From contig NZ_JANCNS010000002.1 in the NCBI RefSeq assembly GCF_022570735.2, positions 682,001 to 746,000 on the forward strand: a stretch of DNA of 64,000 nucleotides, read 5' to 3'. The notes below the pieces were generated by a model. The model was not told where the DNA came from. It saw nothing but the letters and a program-made list of their open reading frames with translations, and searched no databases. Shown piece after piece: positions 33,334 to 42,102 of the stretch. The position numbers and the translations under genes are program-made. The stretch comes from Christiangramia oceanisediminis. GTDB lineage: Bacteria > Bacteroidota > Bacteroidia > Flavobacteriales > Flavobacteriaceae. How positions within the stretch are numbered: position 1 is the first letter of the stretch; the number at the start of each line of letters is the position of its first letter.

Positions 33334-34188
33334 ATGACAAAATGGGCCGTAGGCATCATCATTGCCGTTCTAACACTGGTTGGACTGGTTTATTACCTCC
33401 ATAAGGAAAACTCCTATGATTTTGATGAATCGATGAAGGAGTATGAAATAGTTCAAAAATGGAACCTGCCAAATCCCCTGGATGAGATCTCAGGTATGGT
33501 ATGGATGGGTAACGATCGCATTGCCTGTATTCAGGATGAAGACGGGATCATTTTTATATTTGACCTGAATACTTCTGAAATCGTTGCGGAATATAAATTT
33601 GGAGGACCTGGCGACTACGAAGGCCTTACCCTGCTCAATGATGAATTATGGGTTGCTGAAAGCAACGGAAAACTCTTCCGGGTAAGAGATCTCAATGATC
33701 CTGAGAAAACCCAGGAATTTCAAACCGGCTTCGAATACAAGAATAATATTGAAGGCATTGCCGCAACAGAGGAGGGGAATATCCTTATTCTGCCTAAAGA
33801 CCGAAACCTTAATTCAACTGGAGACGGGCTGCACGATGCAATTTATTTATATGATCCGGTGGAAGACAAATTAAATAAAGAACCTTATTTAACGATCAAT
33901 TATGACGACGAGGCCTTTAAAGTGCTACCGGTGACCGAACCCGAGGACCTGATAAGGCCTTCAGACCTAAAAATTCATCCCAACAGTGGTGATATCTATG
34001 TGCTGGGAGCACAGATTCCCAAACTTCTTATTTTGGATAATGAAGGAAAGATCAAAAAAATATACCTGTTGAAACCCAGGGAGTTTTATCAACCGGAAGG
34101 GATCTGTTTTAGCCCTTCCGGCCGAATCTTTATATCTAATGAAGCAAAGGGAACCGATGCCAGCATCCTTGAAGTGAAATTAAACTGA
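33334..34188 (+). CDS. SdiA-regulated/SMP-30-like beta-propeller protein, membrane-anchored
   Basis: 284 aa. An N-terminal hydrophobic helix (AVGIIIAVLTLVGLVYYL, residues 5-22) is an anchor or uncleaved signal. The rest has repeated beta-propeller blades with turns such as EISGMVWMGNDRIACIQDE, GDYEGLTLLNDELWVAESN and YQPEGICFSPSGRIFISNE; the E-G-[IL] repeats are typical of the SdiA-regulated (YjiK) family. Function unknown; probably binds or reports a ligand in the periplasm. The stop codon abuts that of the convergent dipeptidase gene. Confidence 0.78.
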   Translation: MTKWAVGIIIAVLTLVGLVYYLHKENSYDFDESMKEYEIVQKWNLPNPLDEISGMVWMGNDRIACIQDEDGIIFIFDLNTSEIVAEYKFGGPGDYEGLTLLNDELWVAESNGKLFRVRDLNDPEKTQEFQTGFEYKNNIEGIAATEEGNILILPKDRNLNSTGDGLHDAIYLYDPVEDKLNKEPYLTINYDDEAFKVLPVTEPEDLIRPSDLKIHPNSGDIYVLGAQIPKLLILDNEGKIKKIYLLKPREFYQPEGICFSPSGRIFISNEAKGTDASILEVKLN

Positions 34189-35472
34189 TCAGGATTTCTG
34201 CATTTCCCGGGCAACTGCTTCAACTTCATCTAAAACCCGAAGCAGGTTTTCACCCCATAATTTGGCGATTTCTTCTTCTGAATAGCCACGCTTTACAAGC
34301 TCGATGGTAACATTGAGACTTTCTGAAGCATCGTCCCAGCCAGCAATTCCGCCTCCGCCATCAAAATCGGAACTGATCCCTACATGGTCTATCCCAATCT
34401 TCTCAACCATATAATCGATATGATCTACAAAATCGCTTACATTCACAAATTCAACTTCATCCTTAAGGCGATCAATTTCTGAGCCTGCTTCTTCTCTAAC
34501 TTCCCTGAATTTTTCAAAATAGGCCTTTCTGTCTTTCTCATTGAGCGCTTCAACTTCTTTATTACTAAGTATTTCAATTCCTTTTTCCTTCGCTCTTCTG
34601 GCATAAACTTCTTTCATGGCATCTCCCATCGCATCATTTTTTTCGGTATTCACATAGGCACTAAAAGCAACAGTTTGAACTACCCCGCCATGTTTTTTAA
34701 ATAAATCCAGCAATTCATCATCCAGGTTGCGGCTATGGTTACACAAGGCCCTGGCCGAAGAATGAGAAGCGATAAGAGGAGCTTTTGAAAGTTCGAACAT
34801 TTGTTTTATGGACTCTTTGCTTGGGTGCGAAACATCTATCATCATTCCCAGCCTGTTCATTTCTGCCACCGCTTTTTTCCCTAGTTCGCTTAATCCGTTA
34901 TGCAGCCATACATTATCTTCTTCACCGGTATTGGAATCGCAAAACTGGCTGTGGCCGTTATGTGAAAGCGACATATAACGCGCTCCACGATCGTAGAATT
35001 CCTCGATCCTATCCAGATCCTTACCTACCGGATAGGCATTTTCAACACCAATCATCGCCACTTTTTTTCCTTCTGAAACCAGTTTTCGAACCTCCTGCGA
35101 ATTTGTGGCAAGACCAATTTGTTCCGGAGCATATTCTTTGGTTAACCGGTGAATAGACTCGAATTTCTGGATGGCATTCTCATAGGCCGCAGCATAACCC
35201 TCTGCCGTTAATTCATCCTGCCCGGTATACACGATTAGCCAGGAAACATCAAGGCCACCCTGATCCATTTTGGGCAGGTTCACCTGGGTTCCCAGGTTCA
35301 TCGTATAATTTTTGTTTTCGGTAAAATTAGCTACATTAATATCATTATGAGTATCTATAGTGATCACCTTTTCATGGATGCGTTTCGCCTTTTCAACCAA
35401 TGAGTTATTGGTTTGCGCAGGTAAGTTTAAAAAGCCTGCGAGGAATAGAAGTAAACTAATCTTTAATTTCAT
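34189..35472 (-). CDS. Exported membrane dipeptidase (peptidase M19)
   Basis: 427 aa with a signal peptide (MKLKISLLLFLAGFLNLPAQ). M19 zinc-site motifs: IDTHNDIN (first His-x-Asp), bridging Glu in MIGVENAYPV, LSHNGHSQF, DVSHPS, ASHSSARALCNH and SDFDGGGG. These enzymes cleave dipeptides, including those with a C-terminal D-residue. With residues intact it should be active in the periplasm or at the surface. It lies beside the amidoligase operon and might process peptide products, which is inference from location. Confidence 0.92.
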   Translation of the reverse strand: MKLKISLLLFLAGFLNLPAQTNNSLVEKAKRIHEKVITIDTHNDINVANFTENKNYTMNLGTQVNLPKMDQGGLDVSWLIVYTGQDELTAEGYAAAYENAIQKFESIHRLTKEYAPEQIGLATNSQEVRKLVSEGKKVAMIGVENAYPVGKDLDRIEEFYDRGARYMSLSHNGHSQFCDSNTGEEDNVWLHNGLSELGKKAVAEMNRLGMMIDVSHPSKESIKQMFELSKAPLIASHSSARALCNHSRNLDDELLDLFKKHGGVVQTVAFSAYVNTEKNDAMGDAMKEVYARRAKEKGIEILSNKEVEALNEKDRKAYFEKFREVREEAGSEIDRLKDEVEFVNVSDFVDHIDYMVEKIGIDHVGISSDFDGGGGIAGWDDASESLNVTIELVKRGYSEEEIAKLWGENLLRVLDEVEAVAREMQKS

Positions 35473-35560
35473 GGATTAAATTGATTTGATTTTAAGATGC
35501 TGAATTTAAGAATTAATATTAAGCCTTCCCTAAATTTTAAAAAGGGATGGTATTTTCAGC

Positions 35561-35568
35561 TACATTTG
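35561..35568 (+). promoter_or_regulatory. -7 promoter element TACATTTG of the amidoligase operon
   Basis: Exact TAnnTTTG, 19 bp before ATG 35588. No -33 TTG at the expected place. Confidence 0.6.
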
Positions 35569-35587
35569 GATAAACTTTTTTGTTTTA

Positions 35588-37039
35588 ATGAATAAATTTA
35601 TAGTTGTAAATCAACCGGAGACCTGGAGGTTATCTTCAGAACATGTTAAAATAATTTCTTCCCGCGAATACCTTACTAATCCTGAATATTCTCAATTAAA
35701 GAAGGCCAGGGTATTCAATTTGTGCAAGAATTACGCATACCAGTCTAAAGGATACTATGTCTCATTACTGGCAGAGGCAAGAGGACATTTAGCCATTCCA
35801 ACCGTTAAGAACATCGTTGATATGGCTGAACCTAAGCTGGTGAAGATCGTCTCAGAAGAATTCGATGACCTTATCCAGCAATCCTTAAAGAATATCAAGT
35901 CCCAGGAATTCACCCTAAGCGTTTACTTTGGGCAAAATGTAGCCGCAAAGTACAAGGAATTGAGCGCCATGTTCTTCAGGCATTTCCAGATCCCGTTCCT
36001 GCGGGTTAAATTCAATTTCAGCAACAGGTGGAACATCAAAAACATAAAGGCTATTTCAGAATCTGAAATCCCTGAAGAACACAAGGAAAGCATGTGGCAG
36101 TTTGCCCAGCAATATTTTGCAAAAAAACGTTACGACACGCCCAGGCAAACCAGTTTTGATCATGACCTGGCCATTCTGGTGCAGGAAAAGGATGTGGCAC
36201 CGCCCAGCAACGCAAAAGCTCTAAAAAAGTTCATCGAGCAGGCTGAAAAAATGGGCTTCTATACCGAAATCATCTCGCCAAAAGAGCTTTCCAGGCTTTC
36301 TGCATTTGATGCATTGCTAATCAGGCAAAGCACCGAGGTGAATAACGAGGCCTATGCCTTCGCTCGTAAGGCCCAGCAGGAAGATATTGCCATTGTTGAC
36401 TATCCCGATGCCATCCTTAAATGCTGTAATAAAGTATTTATGGCCGAAGCGCTGGAAAATGCAGGCATCCCAACACCAAAGACAGTAATTGTCCATAAGG
36501 ACAATAAACAACATGTCTTGGAAAAAACCGGTTTGCCGGTAGTTCTTAAATCTCCTGATTCTACCTTTTCCTTCGGGGTGAAAAAAGCAGAAACCGAAGA
36601 GCAGTACCAGGAATTGGTTTCTGAAATGCTTAAAAAATCTGAACTGGTGATCGCCCAGGAATTTTCTCCTTCAGAATACGACTGGAGAATTGGAGTGCTG
36701 GACGGTAAGGCCTTTTATGCCTGCCGTTACTATATGGCCAAAGGTCACTGGCAGATCTATAACTGGGGTGCAAAGAAAAAAGACGATCGAGATGGCAATG
36801 CCGATTGTATGCCTATCGAAAAGGTTCCTCCCAAGATCTTAAAGAATGCCATCAAGGCGGCAAAACTTATGGGAAAGGGATTGTATGGGATCGATATTAA
36901 AGAAGTAGGAGGGAAGGCCCTGGTGATCGAGATCAACGACAACCCGAACATCGATGCGGGCGTAGAAGACCTGTATTATGGTGACCAGGTATATATACAA
37001 ATCTTAACAGCCTTGAAAAACCGACTCGAAAATAAATAA
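35588..37039 (+). CDS. RimK-like ATP-grasp ligase with N-terminal RLAN domain
   Basis: 483 aa. Residues 1-190 fit the RLAN domain (RimK-like ATP-grasp N-terminal), and about 195-483 are an ATP-grasp fold. The second half carries GIPTPKTVIV, the ATP-binding Lys in LPVVLKSPDSTFSFGV, AQEFSPSEYDWRIGVLDG and the metal-binding end VIEINDNPNIDAG. ATP-grasp ligases activate a carboxylate as acyl phosphate and join it to an amine. It is first in an operon: a GCS2 ligase follows after 2 bp, then an N-formylglutamate amidohydrolase-like gene. The set looks like a small-peptide or amide synthesis pathway whose product is unknown. Confidence 0.85.
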   Translation: MNKFIVVNQPETWRLSSEHVKIISSREYLTNPEYSQLKKARVFNLCKNYAYQSKGYYVSLLAEARGHLAIPTVKNIVDMAEPKLVKIVSEEFDDLIQQSLKNIKSQEFTLSVYFGQNVAAKYKELSAMFFRHFQIPFLRVKFNFSNRWNIKNIKAISESEIPEEHKESMWQFAQQYFAKKRYDTPRQTSFDHDLAILVQEKDVAPPSNAKALKKFIEQAEKMGFYTEIISPKELSRLSAFDALLIRQSTEVNNEAYAFARKAQQEDIAIVDYPDAILKCCNKVFMAEALENAGIPTPKTVIVHKDNKQHVLEKTGLPVVLKSPDSTFSFGVKKAETEEQYQELVSEMLKKSELVIAQEFSPSEYDWRIGVLDGKAFYACRYYMAKGHWQIYNWGAKKKDDRDGNADCMPIEKVPPKILKNAIKAAKLMGKGLYGIDIKEVGGKALVIEINDNPNIDAGVEDLYYGDQVYIQILTALKNRLENK

Positions 37040-37041
37040 TT

Positions 37042-38262
37042 ATGTCATATCACCTTTTTGAGGTTTACGGGATCGAACTGGAATATATGCTGGTTCATAA
37101 TTCAGATCTAAAGGTAAACCCCATCACAGACAAGTTGCTTACTAAAAAGAACGGCTCCCTAACCTCAGACGTTGAAAACGGGAAAATTGAATGGAGCAAT
37201 GAGTTAGTGGCACATGTAGTTGAAATGAAGACCAATGGTCCCACCGGCAACCTGGATGAACTGGGTTTGCTGTTCGCCGATAATGTAAAGGAAATGAACC
37301 AACTTTTACAGGAATTTGATAGCAGGCTGCTGCCAACTGCCTCACATCCTTTTATGGATCCGTTCACCGAAACTCATCTATGGAAACATAATTACAGCAA
37401 GATCTATGCATTGTACAATCGCATTTTTGATTGTAAGGGACATGGCTGGAGCAATGTGCAAAGCATGCATATTAACCTGCCATTTACAGGAGATGCAGAA
37501 TTTGAAAAATTACATGCGGCAGTGCGGGTACTTCTGCCAATAATTCCGGGCCTTGCTGCTAGTTCTCCGGTTCTGGATGGCAATTACACCGGTTTTAAAG
37601 ATTCCAGGATGCACTATTACAAAAGCAATCAAAAGGAAATCCCGCATATGACCGGGAAGGTGATTCCCGAACAGATCTTTGACAAGGCCGAATATTATGA
37701 TAAGATCTTTAAACCCATAACCGAAGCCATTAAACCTTTTGATACAGAAGAGATCCTGGATCATCATTTTCTGAATTCAAGGGGAGCGATCTCCAGGTTC
37801 GACCGTAATGCGATCGAAATTAGGGTGATCGATCTACAGGAAAATCCATCGGCCGATGTGGCCATAGCTGCCTTTATTATTGAGGTCTTGAAATTGCTCG
37901 TAAGCCAGGAACTGGTTTCCCTGGAAGACCAGAAGAAATGGCATGAAGATGAACTTTTCGAAATTTTCAATGAGGTGATAAAGGATGCCGAGAATACACT
38001 GATCGATAATTCCAAATACCTGGCGCTTTTCGACCTTAACAAGGCATCAGATGTAAGGCAGATCTGGAAAAGGCTTTTTGAACTGGTATCAGACAACCTG
38101 GCGGAGCATCATCGAAAGCATATTGAATTCATTCTCCAGAATGGAAGCCTTGCCACCAGGATCCTTAAGGCTTTGCGTAATGATTTTTCCCACGAACATA
38201 TCGTCAAGGTTTTTTCCCAGCTTGCCAGCTGCCTGGAAAAGAATCAAATGTTCAGGCCATGA
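37042..38262 (+). CDS. GCS2-family carboxylate-amine ligase
   Basis: 406 aa. The glutamate-cysteine ligase 2 (YbdK-like) pattern is visible: GIELEYMLV at residues 10-18, NELVAHVVEMKTNGP with the metal-binding Glu, QSMHINLPF and a C-terminal RGAISRFDRNAIEIRVID. These enzymes form an amide from an amino-acid side-chain carboxylate with ATP. Glutathione is unlikely as product, as no glutathione synthetase-type partner other than the ATP-grasp gene is present. The start is 2 bp after the ATP-grasp stop, and the end overlaps the next gene by 4 bp (ATGA). Confidence 0.85.
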   Translation: MSYHLFEVYGIELEYMLVHNSDLKVNPITDKLLTKKNGSLTSDVENGKIEWSNELVAHVVEMKTNGPTGNLDELGLLFADNVKEMNQLLQEFDSRLLPTASHPFMDPFTETHLWKHNYSKIYALYNRIFDCKGHGWSNVQSMHINLPFTGDAEFEKLHAAVRVLLPIIPGLAASSPVLDGNYTGFKDSRMHYYKSNQKEIPHMTGKVIPEQIFDKAEYYDKIFKPITEAIKPFDTEEILDHHFLNSRGAISRFDRNAIEIRVIDLQENPSADVAIAAFIIEVLKLLVSQELVSLEDQKKWHEDELFEIFNEVIKDAENTLIDNSKYLALFDLNKASDVRQIWKRLFELVSDNLAEHHRKHIEFILQNGSLATRILKALRNDFSHEHIVKVFSQLASCLEKNQMFRP

Positions 38263-38939
38263 AACTGGTGCTCACCTGCGAACATGCATTTCCAGATATT
38301 CCCATGGCTTACAGGATACTGTTCCGGGATAATTTCAAGGTTTTGAAAACCCACGAAGGCTATGATCCCGGGGCATTTGATCTTTTCGAAGAACTAAGGA
38401 GCCTGGCCAGCTTTAGCGAATACCAGGTAATAGGAAGATTGCTGGTAGAGGTGAACAGATCGGTTACCCATCCATCCTTATTTTCAAGGTTCAGTAAAAT
38501 ACTCGACAACCAAAAAAAGAAAGCTCTTCTGGATGCATATTATCATCCGTATAGGTTTAAGGTTGAAACCGAAATAAAGAAAATGATTTCCCAGGGCCAT
38601 CTGGTATTACATTTATCTATACATAGTTTTACGCCAATTTTAAGAGGAGAGGTTCGCAATTGTGATTTTGGCCTTTTATATGATCCTTCCAGGTCATCAG
38701 AAAAAGAATATGCACGTGAGCTGAAAGCTGGATTGATGCAGGAAAAACCAGATCTAAAAGTCAGGTTCAATTATCCATACCTGGGAAAAGCAGATGGTTT
38801 CACAACCTATTTGAGGAAAAAATTCCCTGAAAATTATTCCGGCATCGAGATCGAACTCAACCAGAAGTGGGTTAGCAAAAACAGAACAGACGAAGACATA
38901 AAGAAAGCCGTTTACCAGTCTATTGAAGGTTTAAAATAA
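38259..38939 (+). CDS. N-formylglutamate amidohydrolase family protein
   Basis: 226 aa. LTCEHAFPDIP at residues 4-14 carries the metal-binding Glu-His of the family, LHLSIHSFTPIL the second His and NCDFGLLYDP the downstream motif. Family members hydrolyse amide bonds of acylated amino acids with a zinc ion. In this operon it may hydrolyse or edit an amide made by the two ligases. It overlaps the GCS2 gene by 4 bp and is followed by a terminator. Confidence 0.85.
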   Translation: MKLVLTCEHAFPDIPMAYRILFRDNFKVLKTHEGYDPGAFDLFEELRSLASFSEYQVIGRLLVEVNRSVTHPSLFSRFSKILDNQKKKALLDAYYHPYRFKVETEIKKMISQGHLVLHLSIHSFTPILRGEVRNCDFGLLYDPSRSSEKEYARELKAGLMQEKPDLKVRFNYPYLGKADGFTTYLRKKFPENYSGIEIELNQKWVSKNRTDEDIKKAVYQSIEGLK

Positions 38940-38966
38940 AAAAAGCCTCGAAAATGAGGCTTTTTG
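38938..38966. terminator. Bidirectional intrinsic terminator
   Basis: Stem AAAAGCCTC / GAGGCTTTT with a 6-nt loop (GAAAAT), A run before and T run after; serves the amidoligase operon (+) and osmC (-). Confidence 0.9.
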
Positions 38967-38985
38967 ATCTTTATTATTTAATCAC

Positions 38986-39396
38986 CTATTTAAGGTCGTA
39001 TTCCATCGTGATCTCTGCATTCAGCAGTTTGGATAATGGACAGTTTTCCTTGGCTTTATTGGCTAGTTTATCGAACTTTTCCTCGTCTATCCCCGGAACC
39101 TTGGCCGTAAGGATAAGGTGAGACCTTGTGATCTCGCCATCTTCAAAGGTAATCTCAGAAGTTGTTTCCAGCGAATCTGGTTCAAATCCTTCTTCAGTAA
39201 GGAATGCCGAAAGCTGCATGCTGAAACATCCGGCATGAGCCGCACCAACAAGCTCTTCAGGGTTGGTACCCTTTCCATTTTCGAACCTTGTTTTAAATGA
39301 ATATTGTGCATCTTTCAATACCCCGCTTTCCAGGCTTACAGTTCCTTTTCCTTCTTTTAAGGAGCCCATCCATTTGGCCGATCCTTTTCTTTTCAT
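38986..39396 (-). CDS. osmC: OsmC family peroxiredoxin
   Basis: 136 aa, standard OsmC length. The two redox cysteines are present: Cys57 in [10 protein letters not shown] and Cys119 in [10 protein letters not shown]. OsmC reduces organic hydroperoxides in the cytoplasm with a dithiol reductant. N-terminal [20 protein letters not shown] agrees with the OsmC rather than the Ohr branch. Separated from slyD upstream by a minus-strand terminator, so separately transcribed. Confidence 0.9.
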   Translation of the reverse strand: MKRKGSAKWMGSLKEGKGTVSLESGVLKDAQYSFKTRFENGKGTNPEELVGAAHAGCFSMQLSAFLTEEGFEPDSLETTSEITFEDGEITRSHLILTAKVPGIDEEKFDKLANKAKENCPLSKLLNAEITMEYDLK

Positions 39397-39480
39397 AATT
39401 TAGTTTTTTGTGATTTAGTTCTAAGGTAATAAGCAGAAGATGAACAGGAAACTAATTATAAAAACCTTAACCATATAACT

Positions 39481-39508
39481 AAAAAAGCCCGACCAGGTCG
39501 GGCTTTTC
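39481..39508 (-). terminator. Intrinsic terminator of slyD
   Basis: Stem GCCCGA / TCGGGC with a 5-nt loop, extended by A/T pairs. On the minus strand the hairpin is followed by six or more T. It also has TTTT on the plus side. Confidence 0.88.
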
Positions 39509-39527
39509 TTAAATATTGCAGGGGGAT

Positions 39528-39959
39528 TTACTTAATTTCCAATACTTCAAGATCGAAAATAAGGTCTTTACCGGCAAGTGGGTGGTTGGCATCTACCACG
39601 ATGCTGTCATCTTTCACTTCGGTTACAACCAGGTTGATCTCACGACCATCAGGGCTTTTAGAAACCAATGGCATTCCTACTTCTGGCTTCAATTCTTCAG
39701 GTAGCTGATTCTTATCAACTTCCTGGATCAACTCAGCTTTAGGCTCACCGTATGCTTCTTCTTTAGGTATATTAATGGTCTTTTTTTCGTTCACTTCCAT
39801 CCCGATAAGGCCATCCTCGAATCCAGGGATAAGCTGGCCCTGGCCAAGAGTGAACTCTATAGGCTCTCCGCGTTCTACTGAACTATCGAAAACCTGGCCA
39901 TCTTCCAATTTACCTGTGTAGTGTACCTTTACGGCATCATTTTGCTTTACTTGACTCAT
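39528..39959 (-). CDS. slyD: SlyD-type FKBP peptidyl-prolyl cis-trans isomerase
   Basis: 143 aa. FKBP core motifs VHYTGKLEDGQVFDSS and LIPGFEDGLIGM are split by an insert-in-flap domain (AYGEPKAELIQEV to VTEVKDDSIVVDANHPLAG), which in SlyD gives chaperone activity. NHPLAGKDLIFDLEV closes the domain. The His/Cys-rich metal-binding tail of E. coli SlyD is missing, so nickel delivery is unlikely. A full promoter lies upstream at 40021-40051. Confidence 0.9.
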   Translation of the reverse strand: MSQVKQNDAVKVHYTGKLEDGQVFDSSVERGEPIEFTLGQGQLIPGFEDGLIGMEVNEKKTINIPKEEAYGEPKAELIQEVDKNQLPEELKPEVGMPLVSKSPDGREINLVVTEVKDDSIVVDANHPLAGKDLIFDLEVLEIK

Positions 39960-40020
39960 AAAAAGTATTTTTATCTATTTAATTTCCGGCTAAAAATTCA
40001 TTTTCAGCCATTTAAAGCTG

Positions 40021-40051
40021 CAAATGTACAAGTATCTTGCCGAAAGCCAAA
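40021..40051 (-). promoter_or_regulatory. Full-consensus promoter of slyD
   Basis: On the minus strand: -33 TTTG at 40048-40051, exactly 19 bp of spacer, and -7 TACATTTG at 40021-40028. This is the best match to the Bacteroidota promoter in the window and gives a leader of about 55 nt. Confidence 0.8.
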
Positions 40052-40092
40052 TTACCCGACAGATTAACCGATTAGCTTACATTTTGTCATAG

Positions 40093-40123
40093 TTGGAATT
40101 TCCATTTTAATCAAATAACTTTA
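40093..40123 (+). promoter_or_regulatory. Near-consensus promoter of the Gfo/Idh/MocA gene
   Basis: -33 TTG at 40093-40095, 20-bp spacer, -7 TAACTTTA (last base A for G) at 40116-40123. Leader about 40 nt. Confidence 0.5.
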
Positions 40124-40169
40124 AAAATGAATAGTTCACCTGAAAAACCAACCAACCAATTACTTAATT

Positions 40170-41612
40170 ATGAAAAAAGAAACTAAAAAGAATATCAGGG
40201 AATCCCGACGTGATTTTATGAAAAAATCGGCTGTTGCTGCCGGAGGCTTTATGATCGTACCACGCCATGTTCTGGGCGGACCGGGTTTTATTGCTCCCAG
40301 TGATAAGTTGATAATTGCCGGTATTGGGGTAGGTGGAAAAGGTGAAACCGATCTAAAAAGTTTTCATTCAAGCGGAAAGGCTGAAATTGCCTTTTTATGT
40401 GACGTAGATGACCGCAGGGCAAAAGCTTCCAGAAGAAAGTTCTCGAAGGCCAAGTATTACAAGGATTACAGGGAGATGATGGATAAGGAAGCCAATAATT
40501 TTGATGCTGTTTGTGTTTCTACTCCAGATCATAATCATGCCGTGCAAACCATGGCGGCCATGGAAAGAGGAAAACATGTGTATGTTCAAAAGCCGCTTAC
40601 GCATGATATTTATGAAGCCAGGATGTTAACCGAAGGGGCCAGAAAACATAAGGTAGTAACCCAAATGGGAAATCAGGGAGCTTCAGGCGATGGGGTAAGG
40701 CTTATGAAAGAATGGTATGATGCAGGTATAATTGGTGAGGTAGAAGAAGTTTATGTCTGGACAGACAGGCCTATTTGGCCACAGGGAATTCCATGGCCAA
40801 AGTCCAACGCCGCGATCCCTGCTGAACTGGACTGGAATTTATGGCTTGGAACTGCACCATACAAGGAATATATAGACGGATTAGTGCCGTTTAACTGGCG
40901 TGGCTGGTGGGATTACGGAACCGGTGCCCTTGGAGATATGGGCTGTCACCTAATTGAACCACCTTTTAGTGTTCTGGACTTAAAATATCCAAAAGAGGTG
41001 GAGTGCAGCGTGGGAAGCGTCTATGTTGATGCATTTGCCAGAGGATATTTCCCGGAAAGTTGTCCGCCATCTAGCCATGTGATCATGAAATTCGAGGATT
41101 CCAATTCAAAAGATATCAACCTGCACTGGATGGATGGTGGTATTAAACCCATGCGTCCTGAAGAATTAGGTCCCGAAGAAACATTTGGTGATGGCAGTAA
41201 TGGGGCCCTTATAATTGGAACCAAAGGGAAGATGATGTGCGGAACCTACGGAACGAATCCACGATTATTACCCACTTCAAAAACCGATCAGGTAACGGTG
41301 CCTCAAAAATACAAACGAGTCCCTGGAGGTATGAATGGACATTATGCCCAATGGGTGGAAGCCGCTATTGCTGGTTATGGCAATATGGAAGTTAGCTCAC
41401 CTTTCGATATCGCGGGTCCTTTGACCGAATCTCTTTTAATTGCCAACCTGGCAATAAGGGGGTATGACATTCAGAAGAAAAAAGGAAACAAGGTCTCTTA
41501 CCCAGGCAGGGATCTAAAAATGATCTGGGATGCTGAAAATATGCGGGTAACCAACTTTGATGAAGCGAACCAGTTCGTGAAGCGGGAGTACCCCGATGGA
41601 TTTACCTTATAG
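40170..41612 (+). CDS. Tat-exported Gfo/Idh/MocA family oxidoreductase
   Basis: 480 aa. A twin-arginine signal, SRRDFMKKSAVAAGGFMIV (residues 11-29), precedes a Rossmann domain (IAGIGVGGKGETDLKSF) and the sugar-binding motif VQKPLTHDIYEA with the catalytic EKP-type Lys (QKP here). GALGDMGCHLIEPPF is the substrate-side signature. Tat export fits a protein folded with its NAD(P) cofactor. Secreted members in Bacteroidota act on sugars or glycosides, including unusual NAD-dependent hydrolysis. The actual substrate is unknown. Likely co-transcribed with the 3D-domain lipoprotein 3 bp downstream. Confidence 0.87.
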   Translation: MKKETKKNIRESRRDFMKKSAVAAGGFMIVPRHVLGGPGFIAPSDKLIIAGIGVGGKGETDLKSFHSSGKAEIAFLCDVDDRRAKASRRKFSKAKYYKDYREMMDKEANNFDAVCVSTPDHNHAVQTMAAMERGKHVYVQKPLTHDIYEARMLTEGARKHKVVTQMGNQGASGDGVRLMKEWYDAGIIGEVEEVYVWTDRPIWPQGIPWPKSNAAIPAELDWNLWLGTAPYKEYIDGLVPFNWRGWWDYGTGALGDMGCHLIEPPFSVLDLKYPKEVECSVGSVYVDAFARGYFPESCPPSSHVIMKFEDSNSKDINLHWMDGGIKPMRPEELGPEETFGDGSNGALIIGTKGKMMCGTYGTNPRLLPTSKTDQVTVPQKYKRVPGGMNGHYAQWVEAAIAGYGNMEVSSPFDIAGPLTESLLIANLAIRGYDIQKKKGNKVSYPGRDLKMIWDAENMRVTNFDEANQFVKREYPDGFTL

Positions 41613-41615
41613 TTC

Positions 41616-42056
41616 ATGAATAGCATTCTGGCAGATTCCTTAAATAAAATTACAGTTCTCCTTTTATGCACTTTGCTATGTGCATCCTGCAGAAATATGA
41701 AGGACAGGGAAGATGAAGTTGACTGGGATACGATATGTGTCACGGTAACAGCCTACAATTCTACAGGTTATCAAACAGAAGGCGATCCAAATATCACGGC
41801 CTGGGGCGATACCTTAAAACCCGGAATGAATGCCATTGCTATTTCGCGTGACCTTATGAAACTGGGGCTTGGTCATAACTCCAAGGTTAAAATAGAGGGT
41901 TTTGACAGTATTTTCCTGGTTAAGGATAAAATGCACTATCGCTGGCGGAACAAGGTGGATATCTATATGGGAGAAGATGTAGCTAAAGCAAGGGAATTTG
42001 GCCGTAAAAAACTGAACATGGCCTATATTTTCAAAAAAGATTCCATTAAGAATTGA
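41616..42056 (+). CDS. Lipoprotein with 3D domain
   Basis: 146 aa. A lipoprotein signal (LLLCTLLCASC, Cys near residue 26) is followed by a 3D domain: VTAYNSTGYQ, ITAWGDTLKPGMNAIAISRD, then KDKMHYRWRNKVDIYMG, where conserved Asp residues sit. 3D domains occur in MltA/Rpf-type lytic transglycosylases and in stand-alone YuiC, which cleaves peptidoglycan. Here the first Asp and the D-x-Y motif look kept, so muralytic activity is possible. Lies 3 bp after the oxidoreductase gene. Confidence 0.78.
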   Translation: MNSILADSLNKITVLLLCTLLCASCRNMKDREDEVDWDTICVTVTAYNSTGYQTEGDPNITAWGDTLKPGMNAIAISRDLMKLGLGHNSKVKIEGFDSIFLVKDKMHYRWRNKVDIYMGEDVAKAREFGRKKLNMAYIFKKDSIKN

Positions 42057-42102
42057 ATTTTCAAAAGCCTATAGTATTTTGCCAGTTCTTAAAATTTCCA
42101 GA

